Shown: positions 26,485 to 36,121, numbered from the stretch's first letter. The stretch is DNA of 64,000 bases from Microbacterium sp. LWH3-1.2 (GCF_040675855.1 NZ_JBEGIK010000001.1:2356001-2420000), one strand, 5' to 3'. The notes: generated from the sequence alone by a model not told the origin. Numbers and translations are program-made.

Positions 26485-27570
26485 GTGACGACGTACCTTC
26501 TCGCCGGCGGCGGCACCGCCGGCCACGTCAACCCGCTCCTGGCTGTCGCCGACGCGTTGCGTGCGCGCGACCCGGAGGCCGAGGTGCTCGTGCTCGGCAC
26601 CCGTGAGGGGCTCGAGGCGCGGCTCGTACCCGAGCGCGGCTACGAACTCCTGTTCGTCGACAAGGTGCCGTTCCCGCGCCGCCCGAACAAGGCCGCAGCC
26701 GCGTTCCCGGCGCGCTTCCCGCGCGCGATCTCGCAGGTGCGGGCGCACATCGCGCAGCGCGGCGTCGACGTCGTCGTCGGGTTCGGCGGCTACGCGTCGG
26801 CCCCCGCCTACGTGGCGGCCCGGCGCGAGAACGTGCCATTCGTCGTGCACGAGGCGAACGCGCGCCCGGGCCTCGCGAACGTGCTGGGGGCCCGCAGAGC
26901 TTCCGGTGTGGGGGTGGCCTTCGAGGGCACGCCGCTGAAGCGGTCGAAGGTCGTCGGGATGCCGCTGCGCCGCGAGATCGTGACGCTCGACCGCGACGCG
27001 CTTCGCGACGAGGCGGCGGCGTATTTCGGCCTCGACCCGGCGAAGCCCGTGCTCCTGGTCTTCGGCGGCTCGCTCGGCGCCCAGCGCCTCAACGCCGCTT
27101 TCGGCGACGGGCACGATGAAGGCTGGCGCGCCGTGGTCGACGCCGGGTGGCAGCTGCTGCACGTCACGGGCGAGCGCTCCGAGCTCGCCGACCCCGGCTC
27201 ACCCGGCTATGTCGTCCGCCGCTACGTCGACCGGATGGACCTCGCCTTCGCCCTCGCCGACTTCATCGTGTCTCGTTCGGGCGCGGCCACCGTGAGCGAG
27301 ATCAGCGCTCTGGGAATCCCCACCGCGTACGTGCCGTACGCCGTGGGCAACGGCGAACAGGCGCTGAACGCTTCATCGGCCGTTCGCGCGGGCGCGGCGA
27401 TCGTGATCCCGGATGCGGAGTTCACCGGCGACCGCGTGCGCTCGGAGGTCGTGCCGCTGCTGGCCGACGAGACCCGCCGCGCGGCGATGGCGGCGGCCGC
27501 GGCATCCGTCGGCACCCGCACCGGAACCGAGAACGTCGTCGCGATGATCGACGACGCGCTCAGCGCCTGA
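26485..27570 (+). CDS. murG: Undecaprenyl-diphospho-MurNAc-pentapeptide GlcNAc transferase
   Basis: Membrane-associated GT28 enzyme that turns lipid I into lipid II. 361 residues in a GT-B fold. The N-terminal LAGGGTAGHVNPLLAVADAL is the family's glycine-rich lipid-binding region. GFGGYASAP, HEANARPGLAN, FGGSLGAQRLN and the UDP-GlcNAc site SRSGAATVSEI ... GNGEQALNA are all present. The GTG at 26485 gives the canonical start. It may have its own promoter despite lying in the mur cluster. Confidence 0.96.
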   Translation: MTTYLLAGGGTAGHVNPLLAVADALRARDPEAEVLVLGTREGLEARLVPERGYELLFVDKVPFPRRPNKAAAAFPARFPRAISQVRAHIAQRGVDVVVGFGGYASAPAYVAARRENVPFVVHEANARPGLANVLGARRASGVGVAFEGTPLKRSKVVGMPLRREIVTLDRDALRDEAAAYFGLDPAKPVLLVFGGSLGAQRLNAAFGDGHDEGWRAVVDAGWQLLHVTGERSELADPGSPGYVVRRYVDRMDLAFALADFIVSRSGAATVSEISALGIPTAYVPYAVGNGEQALNASSAVRAGAAIVIPDAEFTGDRVRSEVVPLLADETRRAAMAAAAASVGTRTGTENVVAMIDDALSA

Positions 27571-27630
27571 GACGATCGGACTCGCGTCCACCTCGGAGGG
27601 TGATGGTGGCGCGGGGGCGATCGGAGGCCG

Positions 27631-28056
27631 ATGGTGGCTGCGGCGAAGCGCGCGGCAGCGGTTCTGCTGACCGGACTGTGCGTGCCGGCACTGGTCGGCT
27701 GCGTCCACGGTCCGGGCGAGCCGAAGGGGGGCCCGACGCCGGCGGCGTTCCTCGAGCGCGACGAGCTGCCGTCGTGCGGGGCGGTCGAACTCGATCAGGG
27801 CGAGCAGATCCCCTCGGGAGACCTCGCCTGCCTCGAGGAGGCGACCACCGCCGGAGCGGAGCTCGCGGTGACGCGACCGACCGTCGAGGGCGACCCGATC
27901 GCGGAGTACTACAGGGTGCTCCCCGGTGGCGGCGGCGGGTGGGAGATCTACACCGACATGACACAGGATCGGTACGGCGAGGGCTGGTGGCTCAATGAGT
28001 GCCCCGATGCGCTGTCGATGTCGCAGCTCGGTGAGTGCACGAGCACGCGGTTGTGA
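27631..28056 (+). CDS. Putative small lipoprotein, unknown function
   Basis: 141-residue protein I do not recognise. The N-terminus is a lipoprotein signal peptide: basic MVAAAKR, a hydrophobic stretch and lipobox LVGC, with Cys at about residue 23. Four further Cys residues in the mature part could form disulfides outside the membrane. A Gly/Trp-rich YYRVLPGGGGGWEIYTD stretch follows in the second half. The ATG at 27631 has GGAGG at 27623-27627, rather close (3 nt). It lies between murG and murC, facing the decayed GntR gene tail to tail. The coding call rests on the signal peptide and the GC-rich third positions. Confidence 0.65.
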   Translation: MVAAAKRAAAVLLTGLCVPALVGCVHGPGEPKGGPTPAAFLERDELPSCGAVELDQGEQIPSGDLACLEEATTAGAELAVTRPTVEGDPIAEYYRVLPGGGGGWEIYTDMTQDRYGEGWWLNECPDALSMSQLGECTSTRL

Positions 28057-28062
28057 GTTCGG

Positions 28063-28377
28063 TCACGCCGGGGCGGGGGGTGCGGCGCGCAGCGCCGCGG
28101 TGACTGCTGCGAGGGCCTCCTCGGCTCCAGACGCAGATCGCGCACCTGCGCGGCGAAGGCGGCGGCAGCGCGCTGCAGCTGCTGACGTGCGGGGGTCGGC
28201 GTCGAAGGCGACGAACGTGCCGTTGCGGCCCCGTGTCTCGATGATTCCGGATGCCTCGAGCTCGCGGTACGCGCGAGCGACCGTGCCCGGCGCGACCCCG
28301 AGGTCTTCCGCGAGGCGGCTCACCGTGGGCACAAATGGCCCCCGCCGGAGCCTCCCAGCGCGCCGGGGGCGCAGCAT
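28063..28377 (-). pseudogene. Decayed GntR-family (YtrA-type) regulator
   Basis: An open frame reads a winged-helix core, [20 protein letters not shown], then [23 protein letters not shown], typical of GntR regulators. The usual first helix (about 25-30 N-terminal residues) is missing: a TAG lies in frame 12 nt before the ATG. Downstream, the family-like sequence [20 protein letters not shown] is found in another frame. Translation leaves it through one extra C in the C5 run opposite 28191-28195 and returns through one missing base near 28122-28124, after which [11 protein letters not shown] resumes. So the gene is 5'-truncated with two compensating frameshifts. Sequencing error could explain the indels but not the lost N-terminus. 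Confidence 0.7.
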
Positions 28378-28390
28378 CCGTGACCCGACC

Positions 28391-28396
28391 TAGACT
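28391..28396 (+). promoter_or_regulatory. murC -10 box TAGACT
   Basis: TAGACT ends 9 nt before the murC ATG, so the leader would be only about 2-3 nt. Confidence 0.5.
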
Positions 28397-28405
28397 TGAC
28401 CGGTC

Positions 28406-29812
28406 ATGATCAGACCCGATCTCAGTCTTCCCATCCCCGTCGACATCACCGCCGCCCACTTCATCGGAATCGGCGGATCCGGCATGTCGGGACTCGCCCG
28501 CATGTACCTGGAGCGCGGGATCCGCGTGTCGGGCTCCGACCGCGCCGACAGCAAGACGCTGCGCGAGCTCGCCGAGCTCGGCGCGACCGTCTACGTCGGA
28601 CACGACGCCGCGAACCTCGCCGACGACGTCGACACCGTCGTGCACACCGGCGCGATCTGGCCCGAGAACCCTGAATTCGTGCTCGCCAAGGAGCGCGGCC
28701 TCCCCGTGATCCACCGGTCCCAGGCGCTGTACTGGCTGATCGGCGGCCGCCGGCTCGTCTCCGTGGCCGGCGCGCACGGCAAGACCACGTCGACGGGCAT
28801 GATCGTCACGGCGCTCCGCGACCTCGGCGTCCGGCCGACCTTCGTCAACGGCGGCGTGATCGCGCAGCTCGGCGTCTCCAGCGGCAGCGGTGACGACGAC
28901 CTCTTCGTGATCGAGGCCGACGAGTCCGACGGCACGTTCCTGCTCTATGACACATCGGTCGCGCTCATCACGAACGTCGACCCCGACCACCTCGACCACT
29001 GGGGCACGCGCGACGCGTTCTACGCCGCGTTCGCCCGGTTCGCGAACGCGGCGCGCGAAGCCGTCGTCATCTCGTCCGACGACGCGGGCGCGCAGCTCGT
29101 CACCGCGCAGCTGACCCACCCGAACGTCGTCACCTTCGGCGAAGCCGACGGCGCCACGGTGCGGGTCACCGACATCGTGACCGACGGCCCGGTCTCGTTC
29201 CGCATCACGCACGACGGTGTGACCGTCGACGCGCAGCTGCCGGTGCCCGGCGCGCACAACGCGATCAACGCCGCCGGCGCGGTCGCCGTGCTGCTCACGC
29301 TCGGCCACGACCTCGAGCCCGCGGTCCGCGCGGTCGAGGGCTTCGCCGGCACCGTCCGCCGCTTCGAGCTGCACGGCGTCGAGCGGGGCGTCAGCGTCTT
29401 CGACGACTACGCCCACCACCCGACCGAGGTTGCCGCCGCCCTCGCGGCCGCGCGCTCGGTCGTCGGGGACGGACGCCTCATCGCGATCCAGCAGCCGCAC
29501 ACCTACTCGCGCACGCAGGAGATGTACCGCGAATTCGCCGAGGTGCTCGAGCGGTACGCCGACCACACGGTCATGCTCGACGTCTACGGCGCGCGCGAGG
29601 ATCCGGTGGCGGGCGTGACCGGAGAGCTCGTGAGCGACGCGTTCGCCGACCCGTCCCACGTCCACTACGTGCCCGACTGGCAGGAGGCCGCCGACTACAC
29701 CGCGTCGGTCGCCCGCGACGGCGACTACGTCATCACGCTCGGCTGCGGCAACGTGTACCTGATCATCCCGCAGGTGCTCGAGGCCCTCGGCCGCGAGGAC
29801 GCCGGAGCCTAG
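28406..29812 (+). CDS. murC: UDP-N-acetylmuramate--L-alanine ligase
   Basis: First Mur ligase; adds L-Ala to UDP-MurNAc in the cytoplasm. 468 residues: N-terminal [18 protein letters not shown], the MurC signature; ATP loop GAHGKTTS (122-129); [20 protein letters not shown] and the C-terminal [10 protein letters not shown], which is MurC-specific. Start set by the short spacing to TAGACT. ftsQ begins 6 bp downstream. Confidence 0.97.
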   Translation: MIRPDLSLPIPVDITAAHFIGIGGSGMSGLARMYLERGIRVSGSDRADSKTLRELAELGATVYVGHDAANLADDVDTVVHTGAIWPENPEFVLAKERGLPVIHRSQALYWLIGGRRLVSVAGAHGKTTSTGMIVTALRDLGVRPTFVNGGVIAQLGVSSGSGDDDLFVIEADESDGTFLLYDTSVALITNVDPDHLDHWGTRDAFYAAFARFANAAREAVVISSDDAGAQLVTAQLTHPNVVTFGEADGATVRVTDIVTDGPVSFRITHDGVTVDAQLPVPGAHNAINAAGAVAVLLTLGHDLEPAVRAVEGFAGTVRRFELHGVERGVSVFDDYAHHPTEVAAALAAARSVVGDGRLIAIQQPHTYSRTQEMYREFAEVLERYADHTVMLDVYGAREDPVAGVTGELVSDAFADPSHVHYVPDWQEAADYTASVARDGDYVITLGCGNVYLIIPQVLEALGREDAGA

Positions 29813-29818
29813 GCCCGC

Positions 29819-30832
29819 ATGCGCCGCCCGTCGCCGTTGCCGCAGTCGCCGGTCGCCTCGCGCGGGGCGGCCGAGAAGGCCGCACCGGCACGCCCCTCCC
29901 GTCTCGCCGACGCGGCAGCTCCGCGCGCCACGGAGCGCGAGCGCGAAGAGCCGACGCTCGACGAGAACCCCACCGCGCCCGTCATCCCGCTGGCATCGCC
30001 GACACCGCTGCCCGACGCCAAGGCTGCGTCGGATGACGCGACCACGTGGGAGGGAACGGATGCCGCGGACGTCGGCTTCCGCGAGGTGTTCAAGGCGGCT
30101 CGCGCCCGGCGCAAGGCGCTGCGCGCCGAGATCCGCCGCTTCACCGTGCGTCAGCGACGCCGGCGTGCGGTGTTGCTCGGGGCGGCAGCATCCGTTCTCC
30201 TCCTCGCCCTCGGCACTCTCGGCGCCGCGTACAGTCCGCTCTTCGGGGTGGAGAAGATCACCGTGGTGGGTGCGCAGCAGCTCGCCGTCGCGGACATCGC
30301 CGACGCCCTGTCTGGGCAGCTCGGAACGCCGCTGCCGCTCGTGGACGAGAGTGCCATCAAGGCCGAACTCGTCGCGTTCCCTCTGATCGAGACGTACGCG
30401 CTCGAGGCGCGTCCGCCGCACGAACTCGTGGTGCGGATCGTCGAGCGCACGCCGGTCGGCCTCATCGAGACCCGCGCCGGCTACACGCTCGTCGACGCGG
30501 CGGGGGTCGCCCTCTCGACCACGGCGACGCCGAGCCCCGGCACGCCGCTGCTCACGATCACCGGCGGTGTGGATTCCGAGGCGTTCGCCGCGGCAGGTCA
30601 GGTCATGCGATCGCTGCCGGAGGAGATCCGCGCGCAGGTGACGGGGGTCACCGCCTCCACCCCCGACGACGTGACGCTCGAGCTGGGCGGCACGAACACG
30701 CAGGTGGTGTGGGGCAGTGCCGAGGAGTCGGCGAAGAAGGCATATGTGCTGCGGGCGACGATGGCCGCCCGCCCGCCCGCTGACGTGTTCTCGTACGACG
30801 TCTCGTCACCGGACGCCGTCGTCGTCCGCTGA
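29819..30832 (+). CDS. ftsQ: Cell division protein FtsQ
   Basis: Bitopic divisome protein linking early and late division proteins through FtsL/FtsB. 337 residues: a long cytoplasmic N-terminus (about 1-117, Ala/Pro-rich then basic), one TM helix (about 118-140, VLLGAAASVLLLALGTLGA), a POTRA domain starting at FGVEKITVVGAQQLAVADI, and a beta domain with ERTPVGLIETR. The ATG at 29819 gives the usual actinobacterial length. Position between murC and ftsZ is canonical. Confidence 0.93.
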   Translation: MRRPSPLPQSPVASRGAAEKAAPARPSRLADAAAPRATEREREEPTLDENPTAPVIPLASPTPLPDAKAASDDATTWEGTDAADVGFREVFKAARARRKALRAEIRRFTVRQRRRRAVLLGAAASVLLLALGTLGAAYSPLFGVEKITVVGAQQLAVADIADALSGQLGTPLPLVDESAIKAELVAFPLIETYALEARPPHELVVRIVERTPVGLIETRAGYTLVDAAGVALSTTATPSPGTPLLTITGGVDSEAFAAAGQVMRSLPEEIRAQVTGVTASTPDDVTLELGGTNTQVVWGSAEESAKKAYVLRATMAARPPADVFSYDVSSPDAVVVR

Positions 30833-30932
30833 CCGGCGCACCCTCTGACGCGACTTCGAGTACCAGTTGCCGCGACACGCCGACTCGGTCCGAGCGCGCG
30901 CGTGGCATCCGCCTACTTTCGTGACAAAGGAA

Positions 30933-30985
30933 TTGCATACCGGGCAATTCTTTATACCTCTACTAGAGGTTGAAGGTTTAGACAG
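30933..30985 (+). promoter_or_regulatory. AT-rich ftsZ upstream promoter region
   Basis: The 175-bp ftsQ-ftsZ gap contains the most AT-rich stretch nearby: TTGCAT (30933-30938), TATACC (30953-30958), TACTAG (30961-30966) and TAGACA (30979-30984). Several -10-like boxes suggest a dedicated ftsZ promoter, perhaps more than one. The exact -35/-10 pairing cannot be settled by eye. Confidence 0.5.
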
Positions 30986-31007
30986 GTCCAGGGCTACGGA
31001 GGCCGGC

Positions 31008-32162
31008 ATGAGCCAGAACCAGAACTACCTCGCCGTCATCAAGGTGGTCGGCGTCGGCGGCGGCGGAGTGAATGCGGTCAACCGCATGATCGAGCTCGGC
31101 CTGCGGGGCGTCGAGTTCATCGCGATCAACACCGATGCTCAGGCTCTGCTCATGAGCGACGCCGACGTCAAGCTCGACGTGGGACGCGAGCTCACACGCG
31201 GGCTCGGCGCGGGTGCCGACCCCGAGGTGGGTCGCCGTGCCGCCGAGGACCACGCGGAGGAGATCGAGGAGGCGCTGCGCGGCGCCGACATGGTCTTCGT
31301 CACCGCCGGCGAGGGTGGCGGCACCGGTACCGGCGGTGCCCCGGTGGTCGCGAAGATCGCGAAGTCGATAGGAGCACTCACGATCGGTGTCGTGACGAAG
31401 CCCTTCTCCTTCGAGGGTCGTCGCCGGCAGCAGCAGGCCGAGACGGGAGTCGCTCGCCTGAAGGAAGAGGTCGACACCCTCATCGTGGTGCCGAACGACC
31501 GCCTGCTCGAGATCAGCGACCGGGGCATCTCGATGATCGAGGCGTTCGCCACGGCCGACCAGGTTCTCCTCGCCGGTGTGCAGGGCATCACGGACCTCAT
31601 CACGACGCCCGGTCTCATCAACCTCGACTTCGCCGACGTCAAGTCGGTCATGCAGGGAGCGGGGTCGGCCCTCATGGGCATCGGCTCGGCGCGGGGGGCG
31701 GATCGCGCCATCAAGGCCGCGGAGCTCGCTGTCGAATCGCCTCTGCTCGAGGCCTCGATCGAGGGCGCGCACGGCGTGCTGCTGTCGATCCAGGGCGGAT
31801 CGAACCTCGGCATCTTCGAGATCAACGACGCGGCGCAGCTCGTCAAGGAGGCCGCGCACCCCGAGGCGAACATCATCTTCGGTACCGTCATCGACGACAC
31901 GCTCGGCGACGAGGTGCGCGTCACCGTCATCGCCGCAGGCTTCGACGGCGGCGAGCCGCAGGCCCGCATCGAGCCGATCACGGCCGCCCGCGTCGTCTCG
32001 ACTCCCGCGCTGCCGGTGACGCCCGCCGACGAGGCTGCGAAGGACCGCGACGCCGTCGAGACGCCGGCCGCCGTTCCGGTGGCGGTCGGCGCGGTGACCG
32101 AGTCGTCGTACGACACGGCCTTCGGCGACGACGACCTCGACATCCCCGATTTCCTCAAGTAA
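31008..32162 (+). CDS. ftsZ: Cell division GTPase FtsZ
   Basis: Tubulin homologue that forms the Z ring. 384 residues from ATG 31008, supported by GGAGG at 30998-31002; the longer upstream frame is unsupported. N-terminal [19 protein letters not shown], the GTP-binding GGGTGTG loop (103-109), NVDF-type [10 protein letters not shown] and a conserved C-terminal peptide [10 protein letters not shown] that binds SepF. yggS begins with the base after the stop codon. Confidence 0.98.
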   Translation: MSQNQNYLAVIKVVGVGGGGVNAVNRMIELGLRGVEFIAINTDAQALLMSDADVKLDVGRELTRGLGAGADPEVGRRAAEDHAEEIEEALRGADMVFVTAGEGGGTGTGGAPVVAKIAKSIGALTIGVVTKPFSFEGRRRQQQAETGVARLKEEVDTLIVVPNDRLLEISDRGISMIEAFATADQVLLAGVQGITDLITTPGLINLDFADVKSVMQGAGSALMGIGSARGADRAIKAAELAVESPLLEASIEGAHGVLLSIQGGSNLGIFEINDAAQLVKEAAHPEANIIFGTVIDDTLGDEVRVTVIAAGFDGGEPQARIEPITAARVVSTPALPVTPADEAAKDRDAVETPAAVPVAVGAVTESSYDTAFGDDDLDIPDFLK

Positions 32163-32849
32163 GTGGGCGGTCTCGCCGAGCGTCTCGCGGCGATCGATGA
32201 ACGGATAGCGGATGCTGCGCGTGCAGCGCATCGCGACCCGTCCGGGCTCACCCGCATCGTCGTGACGAAGTTCCACCCCGCGGCGCTCGTGGAGGAGCTG
32301 TACGGGCTCGGTGTGCGCGACGTGGGGGAGAACCGGCAGCAGGAGTTCAGTCGCAAGGCCGTCGAAGTCAGAGACCTCGACGGCCTGCGCTGGCACTTCA
32401 TCGGGCAGGCGCAGACCAACAAGGCGCGTGCGATCCGGGCCGCGGCATCCGTCGTCCACTCGCTCGACCGCGTCCGCCTTGCCGACGCGCTCGACGCCGC
32501 CGCCGAGCCGGGCGACGCCGCCCTGGACGTGCTGCTGCAGGTGAACCTCACCGACGACCCGGGTCGTGGGGGAGTCGCCCCTGGTGACCTCGAGCCCCTC
32601 GCCTCGCATGCCGCGGCGCTGCCCTCGCTGCGCGTGCGAGGGGTGATGGCGGTCGCACCGCTGGACGAGCCACCCGCGTCCGCCTTCGAGCGCCTGAACG
32701 GTCTCTCGGGCATCGTGCGCTCGGTCGTCCCCGACGCCGAGTGGATCTCCGCCGGCATGACTGCCGACTTCGCCGAGGCCATCGCGGCCGGCGCGACACA
32801 CCTACGCATCGGTTCGGCAATCACCGGACCCAGGCCAGAACGCGGTTAG
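32163..32849 (+). CDS. YggS-family pyridoxal-phosphate homeostasis protein
   Basis: PLP-binding TIM-barrel protein of the alanine-racemase fold, involved in vitamin B6 and amino-acid homeostasis; no racemase activity is known for the family. 228 residues. The PLP lysine is Lys36 in [30 protein letters not shown] and the C-terminal [20 protein letters not shown] are all conserved. The GTG at 32163 directly follows the ftsZ TAA, so translation is probably coupled. The gene is the standard neighbour of ftsZ and sepF. Confidence 0.93.
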   Translation: MGGLAERLAAIDERIADAARAAHRDPSGLTRIVVTKFHPAALVEELYGLGVRDVGENRQQEFSRKAVEVRDLDGLRWHFIGQAQTNKARAIRAAASVVHSLDRVRLADALDAAAEPGDAALDVLLQVNLTDDPGRGGVAPGDLEPLASHAAALPSLRVRGVMAVAPLDEPPASAFERLNGLSGIVRSVVPDAEWISAGMTADFAEAIAAGATHLRIGSAITGPRPERG

Positions 32850-32852
32850 CCT
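32847..32852 (+). promoter_or_regulatory. sepF -10 box TAGCCT
   Basis: TAGCCT at the very end of yggS predicts transcription from about 32859 and a leader of about 23 nt holding the sepF ribosome site. Confidence 0.4.
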
Positions 32853-32881
32853 CGGAACAGATGAGCACTACGGAGGATCAG

Positions 32882-33346
32882 ATGTCGAACCCGCTCAAGA
32901 AGACCATGGTGTACCTCGGACTCGCCGACGAGGAAGAGGTCTACGAAGAGCCGGCCCCTCAGCCGCGTGCTCGCACCTCCGAGAAGGTGGTCGACAAGCC
33001 GGCGGCGCCGGTGACCCCGATCCATCGCCCCGCGGTGGTGCGTCAGCCGGCGCCCGCGGCGATCAACGAGATTCTCACGGTGCACCCCAAGCAGTACCGC
33101 GATGCCCAGGTCATCGCCGAGAACTTCCGTGACGGCATCCCCGTCATCATCAACCTCTCGCAGATGAGCGACGCCGACGCGCGGCGCCTCATCGACTTCG
33201 CGAGCGGCTTGTCGCTCGGCCTGTACGGACGCATCGAGCGGGTCACCAGCAAGGTGTTCCTGCTCTCGCCCGAGAACGTCGCCGTGTCGGGCGACGGAGC
33301 GGTCGCGCAGGCCGATCCGGAGTCGGTTCCGTTCGCGCAGCCGTAA
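32882..33346 (+). CDS. sepF: Cell division protein SepF
   Basis: Membrane-associated Z-ring anchor of actinobacteria, which lack FtsA; it binds the FtsZ C-terminal peptide. 154 residues: an amphipathic N-terminal helix ([14 protein letters not shown]), an acidic/Pro linker, and the globular SepF core with [23 protein letters not shown]. Two in-frame ATGs exist (32861, 32882). GGAGG at 32872-32876 sits between them with ideal spacing to 32882, which gives the family's usual MSNPLKK start. Confidence 0.95.
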   Translation: MSNPLKKTMVYLGLADEEEVYEEPAPQPRARTSEKVVDKPAAPVTPIHRPAVVRQPAPAAINEILTVHPKQYRDAQVIAENFRDGIPVIINLSQMSDADARRLIDFASGLSLGLYGRIERVTSKVFLLSPENVAVSGDGAVAQADPESVPFAQP

Positions 33347-33349
33347 TCT
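33344..33349 (+). promoter_or_regulatory. yggT -10 box TAATCT, leaderless geometry
   Basis: TAATCT overlaps the sepF stop and ends 6 nt before the yggT GTG. Confidence 0.55.
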
Positions 33350-33355
33350 GGCTAC

Positions 33356-33655
33356 GTGGCAGTCGTCCAAATCATCGCAGCGATCCTCAATCTCGCGCTG
33401 CTCCTCTATGTCTTCGTGTTGCTCTCGCGACTGGTCCTGGACTGGATCCCGTTCTTCAACCGCGAGTGGCGGCCGCGGGGCGCGGGTCTCGTCGCCGCGG
33501 AGATCATCTACACCGTCACCGACCCGCCGATCCGGCTGTTCCGCCGCTTCATCCCGCCGCTGCGGGTGGGTGCCATCGCGATCGACTTCGGGTTCGCGCT
33601 GACGATGCTGCTGTGCTTCATCCTGCTCAGCATCACCCGCACCATCGCGGGCTGA
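33356..33655 (+). CDS. YggT-family membrane protein
   Basis: 99-residue protein with two TM helices (about 3-25 and 72-96) separated by a loop containing DWIPFFNREWRPRG and DPPIRLFRRFIPPLR, the YggT repeat signature. The family lies next to sepF in most Gram-positives and is linked to division-site membrane organisation, but its molecular role is unclear. The GTG lies 6 nt after a -10 box inside the end of sepF. Confidence 0.92.
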   Translation: MAVVQIIAAILNLALLLYVFVLLSRLVLDWIPFFNREWRPRGAGLVAAEIIYTVTDPPIRLFRRFIPPLRVGAIAIDFGFALTMLLCFILLSITRTIAG

Positions 33656-33682
33656 ACAACTCATTCCGACCCGGTCGCCGGC

Positions 33683-33712
33683 TTCGACACTCTCAGAACC
33701 GATGACTATGCT
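33683..33712 (+). promoter_or_regulatory. divIVA promoter
   Basis: TTCGAC (33683-33688) and TATGCT (33707-33712) are separated by 18 bp in the 134-bp gap before divIVA, giving a leader of about 70 nt. A separate strong promoter fits an abundant polar protein. Confidence 0.5.
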
Positions 33713-33789
33713 TTGCTGATACGAACGGCCGCCAGTCGGCGGCCGCCCCGACATCGGCCAGCGACCAGACGCTCGAAAGAGGAATCACC

Positions 33790-34359
33790 ATGGCATTGTC
33801 CCCCGATGACGTCGTCACCAAGCAGTTCCAGCACGTCCGCTTCAAGGAGGGTTTCGACCCCGATGAGGTCGACGACTTCCTCGACGAGATCGTCGTGGAG
33901 TGGCGTAAGGCTCTCACCGAGAACGAGGAGCTGAAGGCCAAGCTGGCGGCGTACGAGTCGGGTGCTGCCGCACCTGCAGCTGCGCCCACCCCCGCGCCCG
34001 TCGTCGAGGCCGCTCCCGCCGGCGCAGCCGGTCCCGCCGCGAGCGCCGGCATCATCGAGCTGGCCCAGCGCCTGCACGACGAGCACGTCGCCGAAGGCAT
34101 CGCGCAGCGCGACCAGCTCATCTCCGACGCCAAGTCGCAGGCCGCGTCGATCGTGTCCGAGGCCGAGACCCGCGGTCGCGAGGAGCTCTCCAAACTCGAG
34201 CGCGAGCGCACGTCGCTCGAGGGCCGCATCTCGGAGCTCCGCAACTTCGAGCGGGACTACCGCGCGCAGCTGCGCAGCTACATCGAGGGCAAGCTGCGCG
34301 ACCTCGAGACCACGGCGACGGCGTCCGGCGCACAGCCGGTCTCCGCGCTGGGCCTCTAG
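33790..34359 (+). CDS. divIVA: Polar growth scaffold DivIVA/Wag31
   Basis: Coiled-coil protein that marks cell poles and recruits peptidoglycan synthesis in actinobacteria. 189 residues. The N-terminal membrane-curvature domain reads MALSPDDVVTKQFQHVRFKE then GFDPDEVDDFLDEI. An Ala/Pro linker (about 55-80) follows, then a long coiled coil (about 85-175). The ATG has AAAGAGG upstream. lspA starts 3 bp after its stop, but divIVA probably also has its own promoter. Confidence 0.96.
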   Translation: MALSPDDVVTKQFQHVRFKEGFDPDEVDDFLDEIVVEWRKALTENEELKAKLAAYESGAAAPAAAPTPAPVVEAAPAGAAGPAASAGIIELAQRLHDEHVAEGIAQRDQLISDAKSQAASIVSEAETRGREELSKLERERTSLEGRISELRNFERDYRAQLRSYIEGKLRDLETTATASGAQPVSALGL

Positions 34360-34362
34360 GCC

Positions 34363-35172
34363 TTGTCGCGCCGACCTCCCCTTCGTCAGGCGGCGGCCGG
34401 CACCATCATCGCGGTTCTCGCGGTGCTGGTGCTGGCCGCCGACCAGTTGGCGAAGTATCTCGCACTCGAGAATCTGCCGTACCAGGAGCCGGTCGAGGTC
34501 CTCGGAGACTTCCTGAGCTTCTACCTGACTCGCAATCCCGGCGCCGCCTTCTCGCTCGGCGAGGAGGTGACGTGGATCTTCACGATCGCGCTGGCCGCCG
34601 TCGCCGTCGTCATCGCGTGGCTCGCGGCGACGCGCGTGCGCTCGCGCCTCTGGGCGGTCGCCCTCGGACTCCTCCTCGGCGGCGTCCTGGGCAACCTCAC
34701 CGACCGACTGCTCCGCGACCCCGGCTTCGCCGTCGGGCACGTCGTCGACTTCATCAACACGCCGTGGATGTGGTTCTTCCCCGGCATGTCCCCGGCGATC
34801 TACAACGTCGCCGACATCTTCATCGTGTGCGACATGATCGCGATCGCACTCTTGGTACTCGTGGGGGTTCACATGGACGGTACGCGCGACCACGGCCGCA
34901 AGGACAAGAACGAGAACGAGAGCGACGAGACGCTGCTCGGCGCCGAAGGCGACCAGTTCGCCTCGGGCGGCACCGTGGAGGGCTTCGGTGACGAGTTCCC
35001 CGTGGCCGACCCCGATGCCGGCATCCCGGCCGCCGAGCGCGGCCTGCCGCCGCTCAGCGAGGCGGAGCAGCGCAAGGTCGAGGAAGAGGCCGAGCGCGAG
35101 GCCGAGGAGTTCGAGGCCGAGCATGAGGCGGGCCACGATCCGAAGCGGCCCGAGTCGGGCGCCCAGCTCTGA
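34363..35172 (+). CDS. lspA: Lipoprotein signal peptidase with acidic C-terminal extension
   Basis: Membrane aspartyl protease that removes lipoprotein signal peptides. Residues 1-172 are the enzyme: four TM helices, NPGAAFS, GNLTDRL (catalytic Asp114) and YNVADIFIV (Asp151). Residues 173-269 are an extra cytoplasmic tail rich in Glu/Asp with a predicted coiled coil ([20 protein letters not shown]), absent from typical 160-200-residue LspA. The TTG at 34363 is the only start near the conserved N-terminus and lies 3 bp after divIVA. Confidence 0.93.
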   Translation: MSRRPPLRQAAAGTIIAVLAVLVLAADQLAKYLALENLPYQEPVEVLGDFLSFYLTRNPGAAFSLGEEVTWIFTIALAAVAVVIAWLAATRVRSRLWAVALGLLLGGVLGNLTDRLLRDPGFAVGHVVDFINTPWMWFFPGMSPAIYNVADIFIVCDMIAIALLVLVGVHMDGTRDHGRKDKNENESDETLLGAEGDQFASGGTVEGFGDEFPVADPDAGIPAAERGLPPLSEAEQRKVEEEAEREAEEFEAEHEAGHDPKRPESGAQL

Positions 35173-35173
35173 C

Positions 35174-36094
35174 GTGGAGTCGCGCAGCCTTCCCGTCCCC
35201 GACGGCCTCGACGGCGCCCGCGTAGACGCGGCACTCGCCAAGATGCTCGGCTTCTCCCGCACGTTCGCGGCCGAGGTCGCCGAGGCCGGTGGTGTGACGA
35301 TGGACGGGCGCACGCTCGCGAAGTCCGACAAGCTGCGGGGCGGCGCGTGGCTGGACGTGTCGTGGGCGCCCAAGGAGGAGCCACGTGTCGTGCCCGTGGA
35401 GGTGCCCGACCTCGGCATCGTCTACGACGACGACGACATCGTGGTGGTCGACAAGCCCTCCGGTGTCGCCGCGCACCCCTCCCTCGGATGGGAGGGACCG
35501 ACCGTCCTCGGCGCTCTCGCCGCCGGTGGCTACCGCATAGCGACGACCGGCGCCGCCGAGCGCCAGGGCGTGGTGCACCGACTGGACGTCGGCACGAGCG
35601 GGCTCATGGTCGTCGCGAAGACCGAGAGCGCGTACGTCGCGCTCAAGCGCGCATTCAAGGAGCGCGAGGTCGAGAAGATCTACCATGCCGTCGTGCAGGG
35701 TCACCCCGACCCGCTCGCGGGCACGATCGACGCACCGATCGGGCGGCATCCGTCCCATTCGTGGAAGTTCGCGGTGACCCCGGAAGGCAAGGACTCGGTC
35801 ACCCACTACGAGACGCTCGAGGCGTTCCCTGGCGCGTCGCTGCTCGAGATCCACCTCGAGACCGGCCGCACCCACCAGATCCGCGTGCACATGGCTGCGC
35901 ACCGGCATCCGTGCGTCGGCGATCCGCTGTACGGCGCCGATCCGACGATGTCTGCGCAGCTGGGCCTGACCCGTCAGTGGCTGCACGCGCACGAGCTCTC
36001 GTTCGCGCACCCCTCGACGGGGGACTGGGTGACGTTCACGTCGGACTATCCGGCCGACCTCGCCCACGCACTCGGCGTGCTGCGGGGCGACTGA
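35174..36094 (+). CDS. rluD: RluD-type 23S rRNA pseudouridine synthase
   Basis: Isomerises uridines in 23S rRNA to pseudouridine. 306 residues: N-terminal S4-like domain ([17 protein letters not shown]), then the catalytic domain with [11 protein letters not shown], where Asp138 is the nucleophile, and [12 protein letters not shown]. The GTG at 35174 lies 1 bp after the lspA stop; the upstream open frame is out-of-frame overlap with the lspA tail. The lspA-rluD pair matches Rv1539-Rv1540. Confidence 0.93.
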   Translation: MESRSLPVPDGLDGARVDAALAKMLGFSRTFAAEVAEAGGVTMDGRTLAKSDKLRGGAWLDVSWAPKEEPRVVPVEVPDLGIVYDDDDIVVVDKPSGVAAHPSLGWEGPTVLGALAAGGYRIATTGAAERQGVVHRLDVGTSGLMVVAKTESAYVALKRAFKEREVEKIYHAVVQGHPDPLAGTIDAPIGRHPSHSWKFAVTPEGKDSVTHYETLEAFPGASLLEIHLETGRTHQIRVHMAAHRHPCVGDPLYGADPTMSAQLGLTRQWLHAHELSFAHPSTGDWVTFTSDYPADLAHALGVLRGD

Positions 36095-36110
36095 GCCGGC
36101 GGGAGCCGGC
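36095..36110. terminator. Small hairpin between rluD and Nudix gene
   Basis: GCCGGC, loop GGGA, GCCGGC. Only 6 bp and no T-run, but it lies between convergent genes. Confidence 0.35.
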
Positions 36111-36121
36111 CCGAGGCGAGT

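Noticed and set aside
24823..27162. 779-codon minus-strand frame across murD, ftsW and murG
   Set aside because: Shadow of three mur/fts genes and the repeat gap; no motifs.
32861..32881. Upstream ATG of sepF at 32861
   Set aside because: GGAGG lies downstream of it and is correctly spaced for ATG 32882, and the shorter protein has the usual SepF N-terminus.
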